Source: Chalciporus piperatus
Lineage: Eukaryota; Basidiomycota; Agaricomycetes; Boletales; Boletaceae
Assembly (NCBI GenBank): GCA_038093975.1
Contig: JBBPTG010000245.1
Span: forward strand, 1-35,989
Reading direction: 5' to 3'
Length of the DNA stretch: 35,989 bases
The first letter of the stretch is position 1. Every line of letters begins with the position of its first letter. A model generated the notes under the pieces. The model saw only the letters and a list, made by a program, of their open reading frames with translations, was not told where the DNA came from and did not search any database. A program made the position numbers and the translations under genes. This document shows positions 19,724-30,739 of this stretch, one piece after another.

Positions 19724-22700
19724 ATGCCTCATGCTCGCGATATTGCTCAGACGACAGAGCAGCCACCCACATATCCAGAGCCTGTTTATGCAATCGAGCA
19801 AATAGGAGGAGGCCCCCGACGAAGTCCCACACCTGTCCTGCAAACACCTAGCCGTCTCCGCCCTCGACCGCCACGCGCAGATGGCGTTTCTAACGTCGTG
19901 CGCAAAGGCCAAGGCCGCCGATCAAAGTCTGGAGCGGCAGCTCAGACCTCTGCGGCTAAGGTCTCTTCGGACGCTGGGGGCTCTACTGAGGGATCTCAGA
20001 GTAAGGATACTATGCTAATTAACCCTAGCAATGCACCGCGCGCCTTGCCACCCCTCCCTCCTTTGGCTTTCACTCAACCCACTGGCACATTCCCCCCCAT
20101 ACAACCTTCACTTTCACCTTCTGATGACCCTGGTCATCGCACCCCGCATCCTATTCTCGTGCCTTCCACTGGATTGAATCACCCCTCATTGGCCTCAAAC
20201 TCTCGTTATCCATTGGCTCTATCAATCGTTCCCCCATCTTCGGTCAATTACAACTCTTCACTGGGCCCTCCTTCTCGCCCTCCATCCACTGTCCCTCCTT
20301 CTCATCCTCCATCCACTGTCCCTCCTTCTCGTCCTCCATCCGCTGTCCCCGCTTCTTATCCGCCTTCAACGGTTACTTCCTCAACTACTCTCCCTTCCAT
20401 TCCACCTTCTGGACCCTCTGTCCCGCAAGCTGCACGAATTCTGCCTGCGCCTCCTGCTGGTCCTCGCAAACCTTCCGGCTCATATTCGCAACCTCTTCCT
20501 TCTAACCATGAACTTCCTTTTACGCACGAGACCAGACCCATTGACCCTCCGAGTGGGGAAATCCCTAGTTCGCCCGCCTCGGTGGACGTAATCACTGTTC
20601 GCCCAATAATTCACGCCACTCGTGTTATCCCACCCACCCCACAGGAAGCGCGACCTTCATCCCCCGTTCTCGTCGCCGGGCCATCGGATCCCACATATGA
20701 AGCGGGTGATCTCAATAATGATGTCAACGTTGAGATGGATTCATCTCAATCAATCCCCTCAACCCCTTCCACACCGTCTGGTGGACGGCGTTCTGCGGAG
20801 ACACTGGCTCTACTCGAGGCTGCTTACGTGGAGCTGGATACCATCGTTGACCATGTATCTCGTCAAGTTTCTCTAACTCATCAACAAATCGTGGATAGCT
20901 GGAACAAGTCAAGGGGTCGCATCGTCAACGGTGTCAACCACTGGAACATCTACCAAGCTTACTTCAAAGCCCACGAGGAACAGGAACGTGGGCGCCTTGA
21001 CGTCCCTCCAGACGAGCCTAGTAAGTTCACATAATGACTTGCCAGCATTGACTTACGATCGTCATAGGCTGAAACGACTCAACTCAACTAAGAGCTAAGA
21101 CTCACACTAGACAATAGCGAGCCGATGTACTTGGCTGAGATTCGATGAGGAAACTCCAGGAGAACAAGACTGGGGAGTCCAGTGCTTGTTGACCCGGGTT
21201 TATATACTATTGTCAATGTTTGTACATGTTGTGGCTAAACCTTATCGTAGGTAACTGGGTATGACTCATACTGACTACTAACCAATGGCGTAACTAGCTC
21301 TACTGCGGAATGAGTAAGTGTGAGTCATATGAGTAATGCTGACTGATGCTGACGAGTGAGCGGTGAGTCATCAGTTAGTAAGCGAAGGTCTAGACCTAGC
21401 TTATGTAAGTAAGTCACGTGATGCGATAAGATAAGATAACAGAAGAGAAAGTGAAACGACTAAGTCCAAGAAACGAAGAGAAACCTAGTAAGCGTAATGG
21501 AATGTAGGGATGATTAGGATAAGGAAATGGAGCGTTCGTAACATAGGCAGCCCTTCTGTCGTAAGCCGTGCTTATAAACAGTTTATCATCGACCACGGCG
21601 ACGTTTGGAAGGACATCCTTGAGATCTACGAGCTCACAGAAATGACGAAGACCAACCAGACCATCGCTCAATGCACTCAGACTTTCAATCGCTTTTGCCG
21701 CAAGATTTGTGATATGGTATGTTCTCTGCTAGCGAGGCTTAGCCCTGGCTGACTCCCTGCAGCTGGACACAGCAGCTAACAGGCAAGGCTTCGAAGCCGC
21801 TATTGTCCTGTGTGGTAATATTGTCAACGAGGATGCATCACTGGGTTACTCCCATACAACCCCCAGTGCTGATGAGGTACGCTCATTCCATCCCGAAGCT
21901 CTGTCATTATCCTCATCCATAGGATATACAGTTCTGGGAAACTCGCTGCCGAGCCTGCCCAGATACAATCATTGGGCATCTGAAGGCACACGTATAGTAA
22001 GTCCATGACATAATCTACGTAAGTCACATTCTGACGTCAAGTAAGTAATGTTGCATCCTTGCAAGTCGTAGAGGATGCCTTCGCCGCTGATGGAAATGAC
22101 GGAGATGCACCTGGCGCCAACATCCAGGACCCAGCACCAGCTCAATCTGAGGACAAAACCGCTGAAAATGCCGCATCCAAGTGGTAGACGGCGACGACTC
22201 CGATGTTTCCTTGGACAACAGTGTCGACCCCACCGCTTACATCAAATCATCCATCACGCGGCTTATTGGTGAGTCCCCGCCGTTTATTTGCGATCGCTGA
22301 CTGACACCTCACACAGGTAACTGCCGGGTAGACACAACCAAACTACTCGGCGGAAACTTTCCTTGGAAAACTCTTATTCCATTTTTGGTTGACAAGGGGC
22401 TTGTCATTGAGGGCTATCCCTTCGATGTTCCGATGCCTGGTCAATCAAATCCAGGGACCACTCGTACGAAAGGATTGAACAACCTGTCACTACCACAAAA
22501 ACGCATATTGGCATCTGCTCTGCGAGCGAAGAAAGTCACTATCCGGCGGGTCGCAGGTGCCCGGGAGCTCGGTAAGTTCTTCATGCCATTTTTTTGTGTC
22601 GTACCACTCACAGAGGACCCAGCTGCAATCGTGAGCGGTCAGCTCCCGGTCATCACCGAAGAAGCGCCCCCCCAAAGCTCTCGATATTCCCGTGGGCGGC

Positions 22701-24018
22701 AGATGTTCCGTGCCAGCGAGCTCAAGCACACAGGACTTCCACGGCTGCCGCCAAGCACTTCCAGTGCTGCCACGCGTATCAAGAAGCGCTCTTTCCCCTC
22801 GTACATTGAAATTTCAGACGGGTCCTCTCCCGGCGCTGTAATAAAGCACCTCGCTGGACCCTCTCGCCGCACCAAATCTAGTAATATCCCTGTGGAGATG
22901 CGCAGCGACGACGACGGCTCAGACTCAGAGGCCTCCGAGGTCCACGAAGGCGGTAATGTACTCAAGAAGCGGAAAGCGGCGACTCTCGAAGTACCTTCCG
23001 AGCATGCCGCCAAAAAACGGGCAAAGTCCACTGAGGTGTCGAAGGCTTCAAAGGTCACGCAGGTCAAGAAGGGCAAGGCCCGGGCAATTCCCCTGGAGGA
23101 GGTCCTCGTGTCCTCCGATGAGGAACTCGTCTCGGGCAACATTCTTCCTGGTATGCTCCCACTCGTCATCCAACCCATTACTGCTCTCATTGTTCGCTCA
23201 GTCCCCAGTTCGAATGAATCATCCACGGAAGCCCCAAAACGTAAGCCTCATCAGTTCCTCTCGCTCAGAATGACCCTAACTATATTTTAGCATGTCCTAA
23301 ACCTCGAGTCATCCACCGAAAAGTCATTCTAGATGACGAACTTGAAGATGTTTTCCAAGCCAGTGGGCCCTCACGTGACTCCGAGCGCCAGGTCTCAGAA
23401 TCGCTAAAGAAGCAAGTCCAAGCGCCCGCTGAAGTCATTCCCACTACACCACCATCTCCATCCCCTAAACGCCCCCAACGCCACGCATCGGATGAGCCAA
23501 AGGTCATGCATAACCCTCCGACGGCATCGTCGCAGCCTCCGTCGTATGAACCATCAGCACCTGCCTCTCATGAGGTACCACCGCCCGGGCCTGTTGTCCA
23601 CGACACGGACGGAAAGCTTCCACCGGCAGTGACCCAGCCAGATCAGCAACGTCTGCCACACCCGCCTCTCGAGCATTCGCAGCCCCCTGCCATGGGGAGC
23701 AACTACTTCTTCCCAAACGGCGCATACCCTCCTCCCTACCCTCACTTCTTTGGTGCCCCGCAGGGTATGTTTTACCGTCCTGGGGGTTATCATGACGGCC
23801 AAAACTCGTCTGGGCTGGACTCGCATGACCCATATGGCATGGCCATGTTCAGAGGTGGTAACTTGATCGGGCATGGCATGTACCCAGGTGTTCCCGGTGC
23901 TGATGCGATGGGTCAACCATCCATGTATCCCAACTACCCAGAACTGACACAACCCTCTGCGCTTCCTCATTTACCTGTGCCACCAAACATGCCAGCCAAG
24001 CCCCCCTCTCGTGCGTAA
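19724..24018 (+). CDS. Large Pro/Ser-rich protein with WNxYxxYF module, probably disrupted
   Basis: Exons are 19724-21020, 21547-21716, 21763-21876, 21923-21996, an unresolved exon around 22066-22268, then 22317-22571, 22614-23150, 23202-23240 and 23291-24018. Exon 1 encodes a Pro-rich N-terminus with about five tandem PPSxPPSTV-like units (about 20270-20390). It ends in a helical module with VNHWNIYQAYFKAHEEQE, continued by SRAYKQFIIDHGDVWKDILE, which looks HMG-box-like. Later parts hold IIGHLKAHVY, NFPWKTLIPFLVDKG, KR-rich nuclear signals (KKRKAATLE, AAKKRAKS) and a Pro/Gly/Tyr-rich tail. The family seems common in Agaricomycetes but its function is unknown; nuclear DNA binding is inference. 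A solo LTR sits in the first intron-exon border, and an apparent one-base deletion near 22181 breaks the frame, so the gene may be dying. Confidence 0.65.
21070..21543 (-). mobile_element. Solo LTR (gypsy-like) inserted at a splice acceptor
   Basis: The 474-bp segment starts TGAAACGACT and ends CGTTCGTAACA (TG...CA) and is flanked by perfect 5-bp duplications TAGGC (21065-21069 and 21544-21548). On its sense (minus) strand it begins TGTTACGA and has a TATATAAACC box near 21200. It resembles the gypsy LTR at 6788-7259 (472 bp) in end sequence, length and TATA region. No internal retroelement sequence is present, so LTR-LTR recombination has removed it. Confidence 0.85.
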
Positions 24019-24795
24019 TCACTGTACGTTGGTGTATGTCACGTCATTATCTTGCCACATCTGCGTAGTTTTGTTGTCGTATTCACCAGTAGTAATTCTT
24101 GTATTTTTGGAGCCCGCGCCGCCATCCCTCAGTCGCTTGGGAGAAACACACGGACCCTTTCAACCACAAGTCATGTGACTTGGCTTATCTAATGAAGCTT
24201 CGCAGTACATCGTGACACGTTGTAACGGTTGCCCGTAGGGCTGTTGAATGATAGTTTGCGTCGCTTCCCCGACTCCCTTGTGGAGGAGGGTTTTGTATCA
24301 GACGAATACTTTCCCATCTGCAAGTGACTCTGCGCAAAACGTGATCACGTGAACCGAGCTCGTGACCCGGTTGCATGTGACTCACAGGCTCAGTAACGGT
24401 CACGTGATTTGAATCCGAGTCCCGAATGCTTTTCCGTTTGAGCATGATGTCATTGTGCTCAAAGAAAAAAGCAGTGACACAAGTGACATTTGTGACGTAC
24501 CGATGATGAAGAAACTATGATAACACCACTCGTGGACGCGCGACAGAATTACTGTTGAAAAGTGCATATACAGGTAACGAAGCTTGTCTTATGTGCTACC
24601 TACTTAAGAATTGAACGCGGAGCGTCTTCGGTTTCTGTCGGGTGCAATCCACATCGGAGTCGGGGACTTGGGCGACCTGGCGCCGCTACGATTAAACAAA
24701 TATATATTGGCAATGTGGACGGGAGATCACAATGACATACAACCGATCACCAACACATGTACAAGATACGTCAAAACACCCACAGGACACTACAT
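24019..24795. promoter_or_regulatory. Convergent spacer with CACGTG/CATGTG motif cluster
   Basis: No gene was found in this 777-bp gap between convergent 3' ends. It holds perfect TCACGTGA at 24345-24352, TCACGTGA again at 24400-24407, and CATGTGAC at 24172-24179 and 24374-24381. These are E-box-type sites in four places within about 240 bp. A regulatory role is inference, and the location between 3' ends is unusual for a promoter. Confidence 0.35.
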
Positions 24796-25507
24796 CTACG
24801 CAAGCAGTTCGGCCTCGTCTAGATCGACAGCATTGAGGACACGAACGAGGGCATTGTGGAGGGACGTCGCGCGGGTGTAGCACGCACGACTGATGCCAAC
24901 CACCAAGCCAGATGTATGCTGCCTGCATTGGAACGGTCAGCAAAACATAATATCAAACTAGCGAGGACTTACCAGGTAGAAAACACACCAACTCGCGTCC
25001 CACGTGTTACCACATAAAACGGACCCGCGGAACCGGCCCTCGGAACATCAAAGTTGAATCCACGATATGTTTGCTGATAGCGGACCTCACCCCCAGTGGA
25101 TATGATGGAGATCGGAAGGTGAGGGAGCACGGTAAGGGCTCCGTTGATCTCTACAGGGGTGGGCACAGGCTGGTCAACAGCGACGATGGTGGGAGTGTCG
25201 ACAACGCCCTGAAGAAGCTGGGGGACGATGGCTGGGGGACTGAGGGTAATGGCAGGCTGCGCGGTGGAATCAGAATCAGTGGGACCAGCGTTCCCACTGA
25301 TGCCCTCTTCGCTGGGGAGCAGGCTGCCAGCATCCGCCGACGTGTCAGTGATGGAGTCGCTGACAACGGAACGTAACTGCGCTGCCTCAGTTGAACTCAG
25401 TTGGAGCCCTACGAGCAATGCACAGATAGCATCTGTAGAGTCGAGAAGGTCAGTAAGGACGTTGGAAAGCACGAACGCAACTCACCGAGTTGTGCTTGGC
25501 GGGACAT
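24796..25507 (-). CDS. Protein with RNase HI N-terminal/viroplasmin-like C-terminus, 202 aa
   Basis: Exons 25507-25486, 25432-24973 and 24922-24796 join in frame through 53- and 50-bp introns. The protein starts MSRQAQLDAICALLV, has a Ser/Thr/Pro-rich middle, and ends with FYVVTRGTRVGVFSTWQHTS...VGISRACYTRATSLHNALV. This is the pattern of the small RNA-DNA hybrid-binding domain found at the N-terminus of eukaryotic RNase HI and in plant-virus viroplasmins (Y-V-V-x-x-G, then G-V-F-x-x-W). No RNase H catalytic domain follows: the protein stops at the end of the domain. It might bind hybrids or double-stranded RNA in the nucleus or cytoplasm. A TTTATTTAAGG box lies 48-58 bp upstream of the ATG. 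Both introns are well supported. Confidence 0.8.
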
Positions 25508-25554
25508 GGCGCGTAGAGCGAATGGACGTTCGTGGAGACTCTGAGCCGCGAGGA

Positions 25555-25565
25555 CCTTAAATAAA
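25555..25565 (-). promoter_or_regulatory. TATA-like box of the viroplasmin-domain gene
   Basis: TTTATTTAAGG on the minus strand lies about 50 bp upstream of the start codon. A short 5' leader is implied. Confidence 0.45.
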
Positions 25566-25664
25566 GGAGCCACCACGAAGCCCCTTCTGTTCTAGGTCGT
25601 ATTCACATTGTAAGTCCTCGGAGTTCTCTGAATCGGTAGATCGGGGCATTCACAGATTCGCAGG

Positions 25665-25727
25665 TCCGATACAGTGGATCAAGGATTCGCAGAGGATGCG
25701 CGCTCTCCGATGCAGTGGATCAGGGAT
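25665..25727. repeat. Imperfect 22-bp direct repeat in a divergent intergenic region
   Basis: TCCGATACAGTGGATCAAGG (from 25665) recurs as TCCGATGCAGTGGATCAGGG (from 25706), offset by 41 bp, with GATTCGCAG also repeated nearby. It lies between the divergent starts at 25507 and 25910. Confidence 0.55.
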
Positions 25728-25909
25728 CAAATCGATCAAATCCCGCAAGCATCGGTCCTCTGTATAGGATAGCGCGGATCACTCAAAAATGCAATGTACT
25801 TTCCTTGTATGTAGATTGTTGATCGTGCTCGCTCAAGCTGATACTCACATATACGGGTATGCGGTGGGAAAGCTGGACTTATTCCAACCCACTCGTGCTT
25901 ATTCTCACT

Positions 25910-26418
25910 ATGCCGCGTAGTTCTAGCGCAGTGGTCCTCATGCTCGTGCCATCGACGGTGGACCTCACTGTTCGTTATACTCAAAACACACACTCCCCGA
26001 CGGTATGTTTTTCACAGTGTCGAGGAGCTCCGCCTAACTCATTGTCCTCGTAGTCCTTTCAACTTGACATTGAGCAGCACCCACAACGAGGAAGATCTGT
26101 GGCACGCGCTTCACATGTCAGGGAATATTCTGTGGTTTCGGAGGCGAGTATTGACGGCGACGACCACTATGGTCGTGATAACGCTGCCACGGAGCATTCC
26201 ACTGCGGAACGTGACCTCAAGGCCGACTCAGAGGAGGAAATGGTTTCAACATCGGAATGTCTCCCAAAGACTGAGGACGAAATGGTCGCGGTGTGTTGTT
26301 TCTTTTTTTTCCGTGTGCCTCGCTAAAACTTGAATCCCGCCAGGACGATACAAAGGGGCGGGAATCGGATGGGGCCCGCGCTGCGAAGCGTACGCTGAGG
26401 ACAAAAAAAAGGCGTTGA
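25910..26418 (+). CDS. Small acidic protein with basic tail, 134 aa
   Basis: Exons 25910-26002, 26054-26290 and 26344-26418 keep phase 0 at each junction, with donors GTATGT and GTGTGT and a CTAAAAC branch-like site before the last acceptor. The N-terminus is MPRSSSAVVLMLVPSTVDLT. The middle is acidic (EASIDGDDHYG, KADSEEEMV). The C-terminus is basic (RAAKRTLRTKKRR), a likely nuclear localisation signal. I do not recognise the family. It is divergent from the viroplasmin-domain gene with about 400 bp between. Three in-phase exons and the charge pattern support a real gene; function is unknown. Confidence 0.55.
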
Positions 26419-27000
26419 TTGTGTCCGAGTTGGTGTAATCAGTAGCAGATCGTCCATTTCTGAATAAACCGTGTTCAAATTCCGAGATAAAACTGGTGGA
26501 ATTCAGATGGGGACTGTTGTGTTACAAAGACGCGAAGGAGCGTCTGGATACACTCTGTTCAAATTTCACAAACCGTATGAAATAACATTGTAAGGTACGC
26601 GCGAAAAGTGAAGGAGCGGAAGAACAAAAAGAAAGACGAGGATGGTGCCTGAACATGGCAATCTGTTCGGCGGCTACGGAACTTTGTGCTACATTCACGA
26701 AGGAGTCTTGCAGAGGTCGTGCGGATCAACATATGAAGAAAATGGAAACAGCACGAGCACTGAAGAACATGCACTGAAGTTTTGGTGAAGTAACTCTCGG
26801 AGTCGACAGGATGTTCTGGAGCTCCGGGAGGGGCTTGAAGTTGACAGATATTCTCTATTTAGACTACTATGTATGTACAATAGGCGCAAAATACCTTCCA
26901 GGCCGGTTAGCACGAACATAAAAAACTACTCCAACAGGGGTAGAGTGCCTTGAAAATGTGCTGCCAAGGGTGGCATGTTGTCTGATGATAGCGCTAGCTC
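26419..27000. other. No supported gene
   Basis: Short unsupported ORFs occur on both strands. I see no splice-consistent coding path, repeat or RNA gene here. Confidence 0.4.
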
Positions 27001-28700
27001 TTGATTGAGTTGAGTCGTTTCATTAGAACAAGACTATTAACATTCACCTTGCCTCAGTGTCTCGTCACTGCCGCACTCGTTGTACGCCATCTGCACCGTC
27101 GTCGCAAGTGGGTACCTGCGCTGCTTGTTCGCGCCTCATCGTCGTTGCTGCTAGTCAGCTCACCATCGTCCTCATCGCTGAAGATAACTCGGTCAGCAAA
27201 TCCGACGTCATCGTCGTCGTCGTTGTCGAGTTTGCAAGTCAGCTCATCATTGTCAACATCGTGGAGCCTGCCAGTCAGCTCATCACCATTGTTCGCGTAC
27301 ACGCTCATCGAGATCGAGCTCATTGTTGCTGCTATTGCAACAGTACGTCGTCACTGTCTTACAACCCAGCAGAGTGCTTACCTCTGTCATCTATTGCGCT
27401 GTCGTCACGCTCACCATCCTTGTCACTGTCGAGGCCGCTAGCCAGCTCATATCGTCATCACTGTTGCTGCGTCCGCAACATGTCGTCATCGTCGCCACAT
27501 ACTCAGACCTACCTAGCTTTGGTCGTGAGCTAAAGAGTCACTACCTAGTGTTGATGACTGCGTCATGACACTTGGATAAACTTGATCACACTGCCCGGAC
27601 TCTAGGGCTAAAGAGTTGGTCGTTTGACCGTTGGCGTACGTGACACGCTCGGAGAAAGCAACTCTGTTCCCACTGCTGCACATACGGCTGTCCACCGTTC
27701 TAAACGGGATAATGTTGCTGTTCCCCATAGTGCACAAGGGGCTCTTTGATCATTGGAGATCGCTTGGGTATAGCCAATAGCCTTTGCGTGTACACATGAT
27801 CCAGGTTCGCGTGATCACCTGTTGACGTCACGAATTCGCCTTCTGGCTTTTCATTTCTCATGGGTCAGCATTTAGTGCCCAGTTTCTGTTACCCATTCGT
27901 CGTCGTCGTCACCCCACATCCCTATCCGCGTACATCGTCGTCGCTGTCTTGCGACTCTGCTAGAGTGTCTACCTCTACCGTGTACATCGTCACCGTTGCT
28001 CTGCAACTATTCCCCGGCAACTAGAGTGTCTACTCTGTTGCGCTTTCCGTCGCCGTCATCCGCGAAGCCTGAAAGATAGCTTTACGATCTGTTGAACCTC
28101 ACTTGGTCTTCAATACCGGTTTGGACAATCAACACGCAGTACTCTAGCAGTACTTAGAAGATCAACACCCTGAGTTATCGCAACTCACATGCAAGAGCCG
28201 CCGCCGCTCGACTTCGTCTCCCTCGACACCTACAAGCTTGAAAGATAGCTTTACGACTTTATTGTTTAGTCGTCTCATCACCAGTACGCCACTCAACTGT
28301 CGATCACAAGTGGGTACCTGCGCTGTCTTCGCGCCTTGTCATCGCTGACAGTAGGTATCTACTTGTCGAGCAATCCTGCCGCTTATCAGTGTGCCGCATC
28401 CTCTGTCCTTCCATCGAGTGGAACTGGATACTTGATTTTCTGTTTACCGCGTTCACGACACTTCAACTGCTTTCGTTCAGTTAACAACTGTCGAACATGA
28501 TGTCAAACATCATTGCAGTCCCGTCGCGTTTTTACCCCTTCCATCGAGTGGAACGGAATGTTATGCTGTCACCGCATATTCCCTTGTCCCTATCGTCGTC
28601 AGCAAGCTTGAAAGACAGCTTTACGACTTTATCATCGTTGTCACCGACACATCGCGTCAAGAACGCTGTCACTAGTGTCTATTCTACTAGGGTGTTATCC
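27001..28700. repeat. Degenerate interspersed repeats, CGTCGT/TCAGCTCATC-rich
   Basis: This low-complexity stretch contains recurring segments. AAGTGGGTACCTGCGCTG appears near 27106 and 28307 with similar TTCGCGCC tails. GAAAGATAGCTTTACGA appears near 28071, 28240 and, with one change, 28610. CCATCGAGTGGAAC appears at 28411 and 28541. The apparent ORF at 27001-27441 is Ser/Leu-rich shadow coding. It looks like an eroded leader or terminal region of an element. Confidence 0.6.
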
Positions 28701-28707
28701 CTGAACG

Positions 28708-28856
28708 TGTCTGGAATCCAAAACTCTTGCCACCCGCTGTCTGGAATCCAAATTCGTCGAGCTGTTTTCGCTCGTTACTCTTGCGCACACCGCTACCACA
28801 CGCATGAAATCTGAGTAGTCTGGAATCCAAATCGACAGAGCTGTTTCCGCTCATTG
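28708..28856. repeat. GTCTGGAATCCAAA triplicate
   Basis: GTCTGGAATCCAAA occurs at 28708, 28739 and 28818. The last two copies extend as about 37-39-bp repeats through GAGCTGTTTTCGCTC and its near match. On the minus strand both encode NERKQL..FGFQT, one of them inside the gene at 28793-29187. Confidence 0.7.
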
Positions 28857-29187
28857 CTGTTGACGTTGGTGTGGCTGGGGATCCGAATGTCAGCAGTGAT
28901 GAGGATCGGAGGGATGATGGTGGCAGCCTCAGCCATCTGGCGAAAACAATGCTGTGGGGAGTGAGAAAGATGAGCATAGGTTAGGGTAGGAGGGAGTAGT
29001 CTGGACGCACCAGTGCCGCCCTCATCGAATCCAATCTCCTCTCCCAGTCTTGGGTGCGAGCCTCCAACTCCGAGCTTGACAGGCGGCTCTCTCGGCCTTC
29101 GCCACTTTGAATAATGGCCTCGATGGTGATCTTGATGAACTCTGCAAGAGCTTGAGCAGAGGCATTGGCTTTCTGAGCAGACATCAT
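28793..29187 (-). CDS. Small hypothetical helical protein, 111 aa
   Basis: Exons 29187-29011 and 28951-28793 join across a 59-bp intron with donor GTGCGT, branch-like CTAACC and acceptor CCCCACAG. The first exon is predicted helical and charged (ALAEFIKITIEAIIQSG, SSELEARTQDWERRLDSM). The second contains AEAATIIPPILITADIRIP, then the FGFQT repeat unit. The family is not recognised. The intron signals are good, but the gene is short and its 3' end lies in a local repeat, so it could be a fragment. Confidence 0.4.
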
Positions 29188-29485
29188 GTTGGTATGGATA
29201 GCGAGTAGAAAAGAGGTGACGAGCAGGGTGTTAGAGAGGCAAGATCAAATGAAGTGTTCAAAGGTTGTGGATGAGTGACGGCCGAGAATAAAAGCTATAG
29301 AAAGTGATGTAATGTGTTTGTCCAAGTTGGGTGAGCGAAGCTGGAAATGTACTTGAATTCTCATAGGGAGCAGGTGACATGGGAAACTGGAAGTCTCAGG
29401 TGCTGTTGATCTGATTGATCTGATTAGGCTCAGCCGATGGGTTCTATCTCCCCTGGTCTGTCCTTGACTATTTTGCAACATACAC

Positions 29486-30739
29486 ATGGCACCAAAGCAA
29501 GTAAGATTCACAGGTAAGCTGTCAGCCGAAAATCATCTTAGGAACACTGACCCCTGAGTGACTTAGGATTTGACAATGACACAGAGCCGGAATCCAGCGA
29601 AGACGAGAGAATGGCAACTTCAAGTGAATCATCATCGGCCAGCGCAGACACAAGGATGTCTGCAGATTCTCCGAGGGATTCACAACCAATCATAGCTGAT
29701 ATCTCTGAAAGTGAAGGTGGTGATTCTTCTTCAGGTATGTCAAGGAAGATGCTGGGAGGGATTCAGATGACATTTCCTCGACAGAAGATAGCATGGCCGC
29801 AGGAATGCCAAGAACAGAGTTCACATTCCGCATGCCACCTTTGAGGCAACAGGATTCATCGGCTGCTGGTAAGAGCTTCAATGGATGTTCTTTGGCAACT
29901 TGGCCTGATCGCCCGAACAGCCGAGGTCAATGAATCCGTTTCAGAGACCTTCGGTCGTATCAGAGAACATGCTCTGCAAGATTTGCCAGCAGACGGCCCC
30001 AGAGATGGCTTCCCATTGAGCTGGTTCTGGGAGGTCCCCAGAATGCCTTTGTGGAACCACATCGTATCGGCCGAGAGAACCGTTCGAATCCTTTTGGGTA
30101 ATGGCTCGGAGGAGGATATCAGGACAGTCTGTGCCGACGCAGCAAGGGTGGCTGAATGGTTTCAACAGAGGTCAGCCGAATCAGGGGCAATGTATCAAAC
30201 CAGGGGCCAGAGGATGTGGGCCGAAATGGCTTAGAACTCATCGATTATCAACGCGGCTTTCATGACACATTTTCTTACCTTGTCAGGCCATGATCCAGCC
30301 AAGGCCGATGAGCAGAATATTGCATCGGCTGACATCCCAGCTATCATGTCATTGAATGATCGGAGGGAAAACGAAAATAGACTTCTGGACGAGCTGGACC
30401 TGTGTAAGTACCTCGTGGCATCCTATGAGGGCAGAAGAATTCATTGGATTGCAGCCCATGACTGGCAAGGTAGAAATCCTGAGGACATGGCGACAGGAAA
30501 TACACCATTCACAGGGACGTTCGATCACTGTGAGTGGTTTTCATGATCATGGCATGGAATACATTGATGATAATGTCGTCGGCCACAATCCAGTGGAGCA
30601 AGCAATCAACTGGGCCAACAGACCATTGGCCCAAGGGCTGCGCAGAGAACACCAGCTGCCGGAGGGATCAGCCGCCGAAGAACAGGCCAGAAATGATGAT
30701 GCCACACTGATGCATCAGGAAAATACCCCTATACCATAG
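29486..30739 (+). CDS. Hypothetical protein with microexons; internal stop at 30232
   Basis: Exons 29486-29513, 29567-29734, 29785-29868 and 29921-30234 give a 197-aa product. It has an acidic Ser-rich N-terminus (EPESSEDER, ISESEGGDSSS) and a helical, Trp-rich domain (LSWFWEVPRMPLWNHIV, then ARVAEWFQQRSAES). The frame stops at TAG 30232-30234. It then stays open in the same frame to 30403, followed by two 15-nt exons (30455-30469, 30515-30529) and a last exon 30594-30739 ending at TAG, all in phase. This suggests one longer gene broken by a stop, or an overlooked intron (for example donor near 30150). Family and function are unknown. It is convergent with the DUF6532 gene. Confidence 0.5.

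Noticed and set aside
27001..27441. 146-codon plus-strand ORF
   Set aside because: Composition is nearly all Ser/Leu/Val from CGTCGT and TCATC repeats, and a similar ORF exists on the other strand. It reflects low complexity, not coding.
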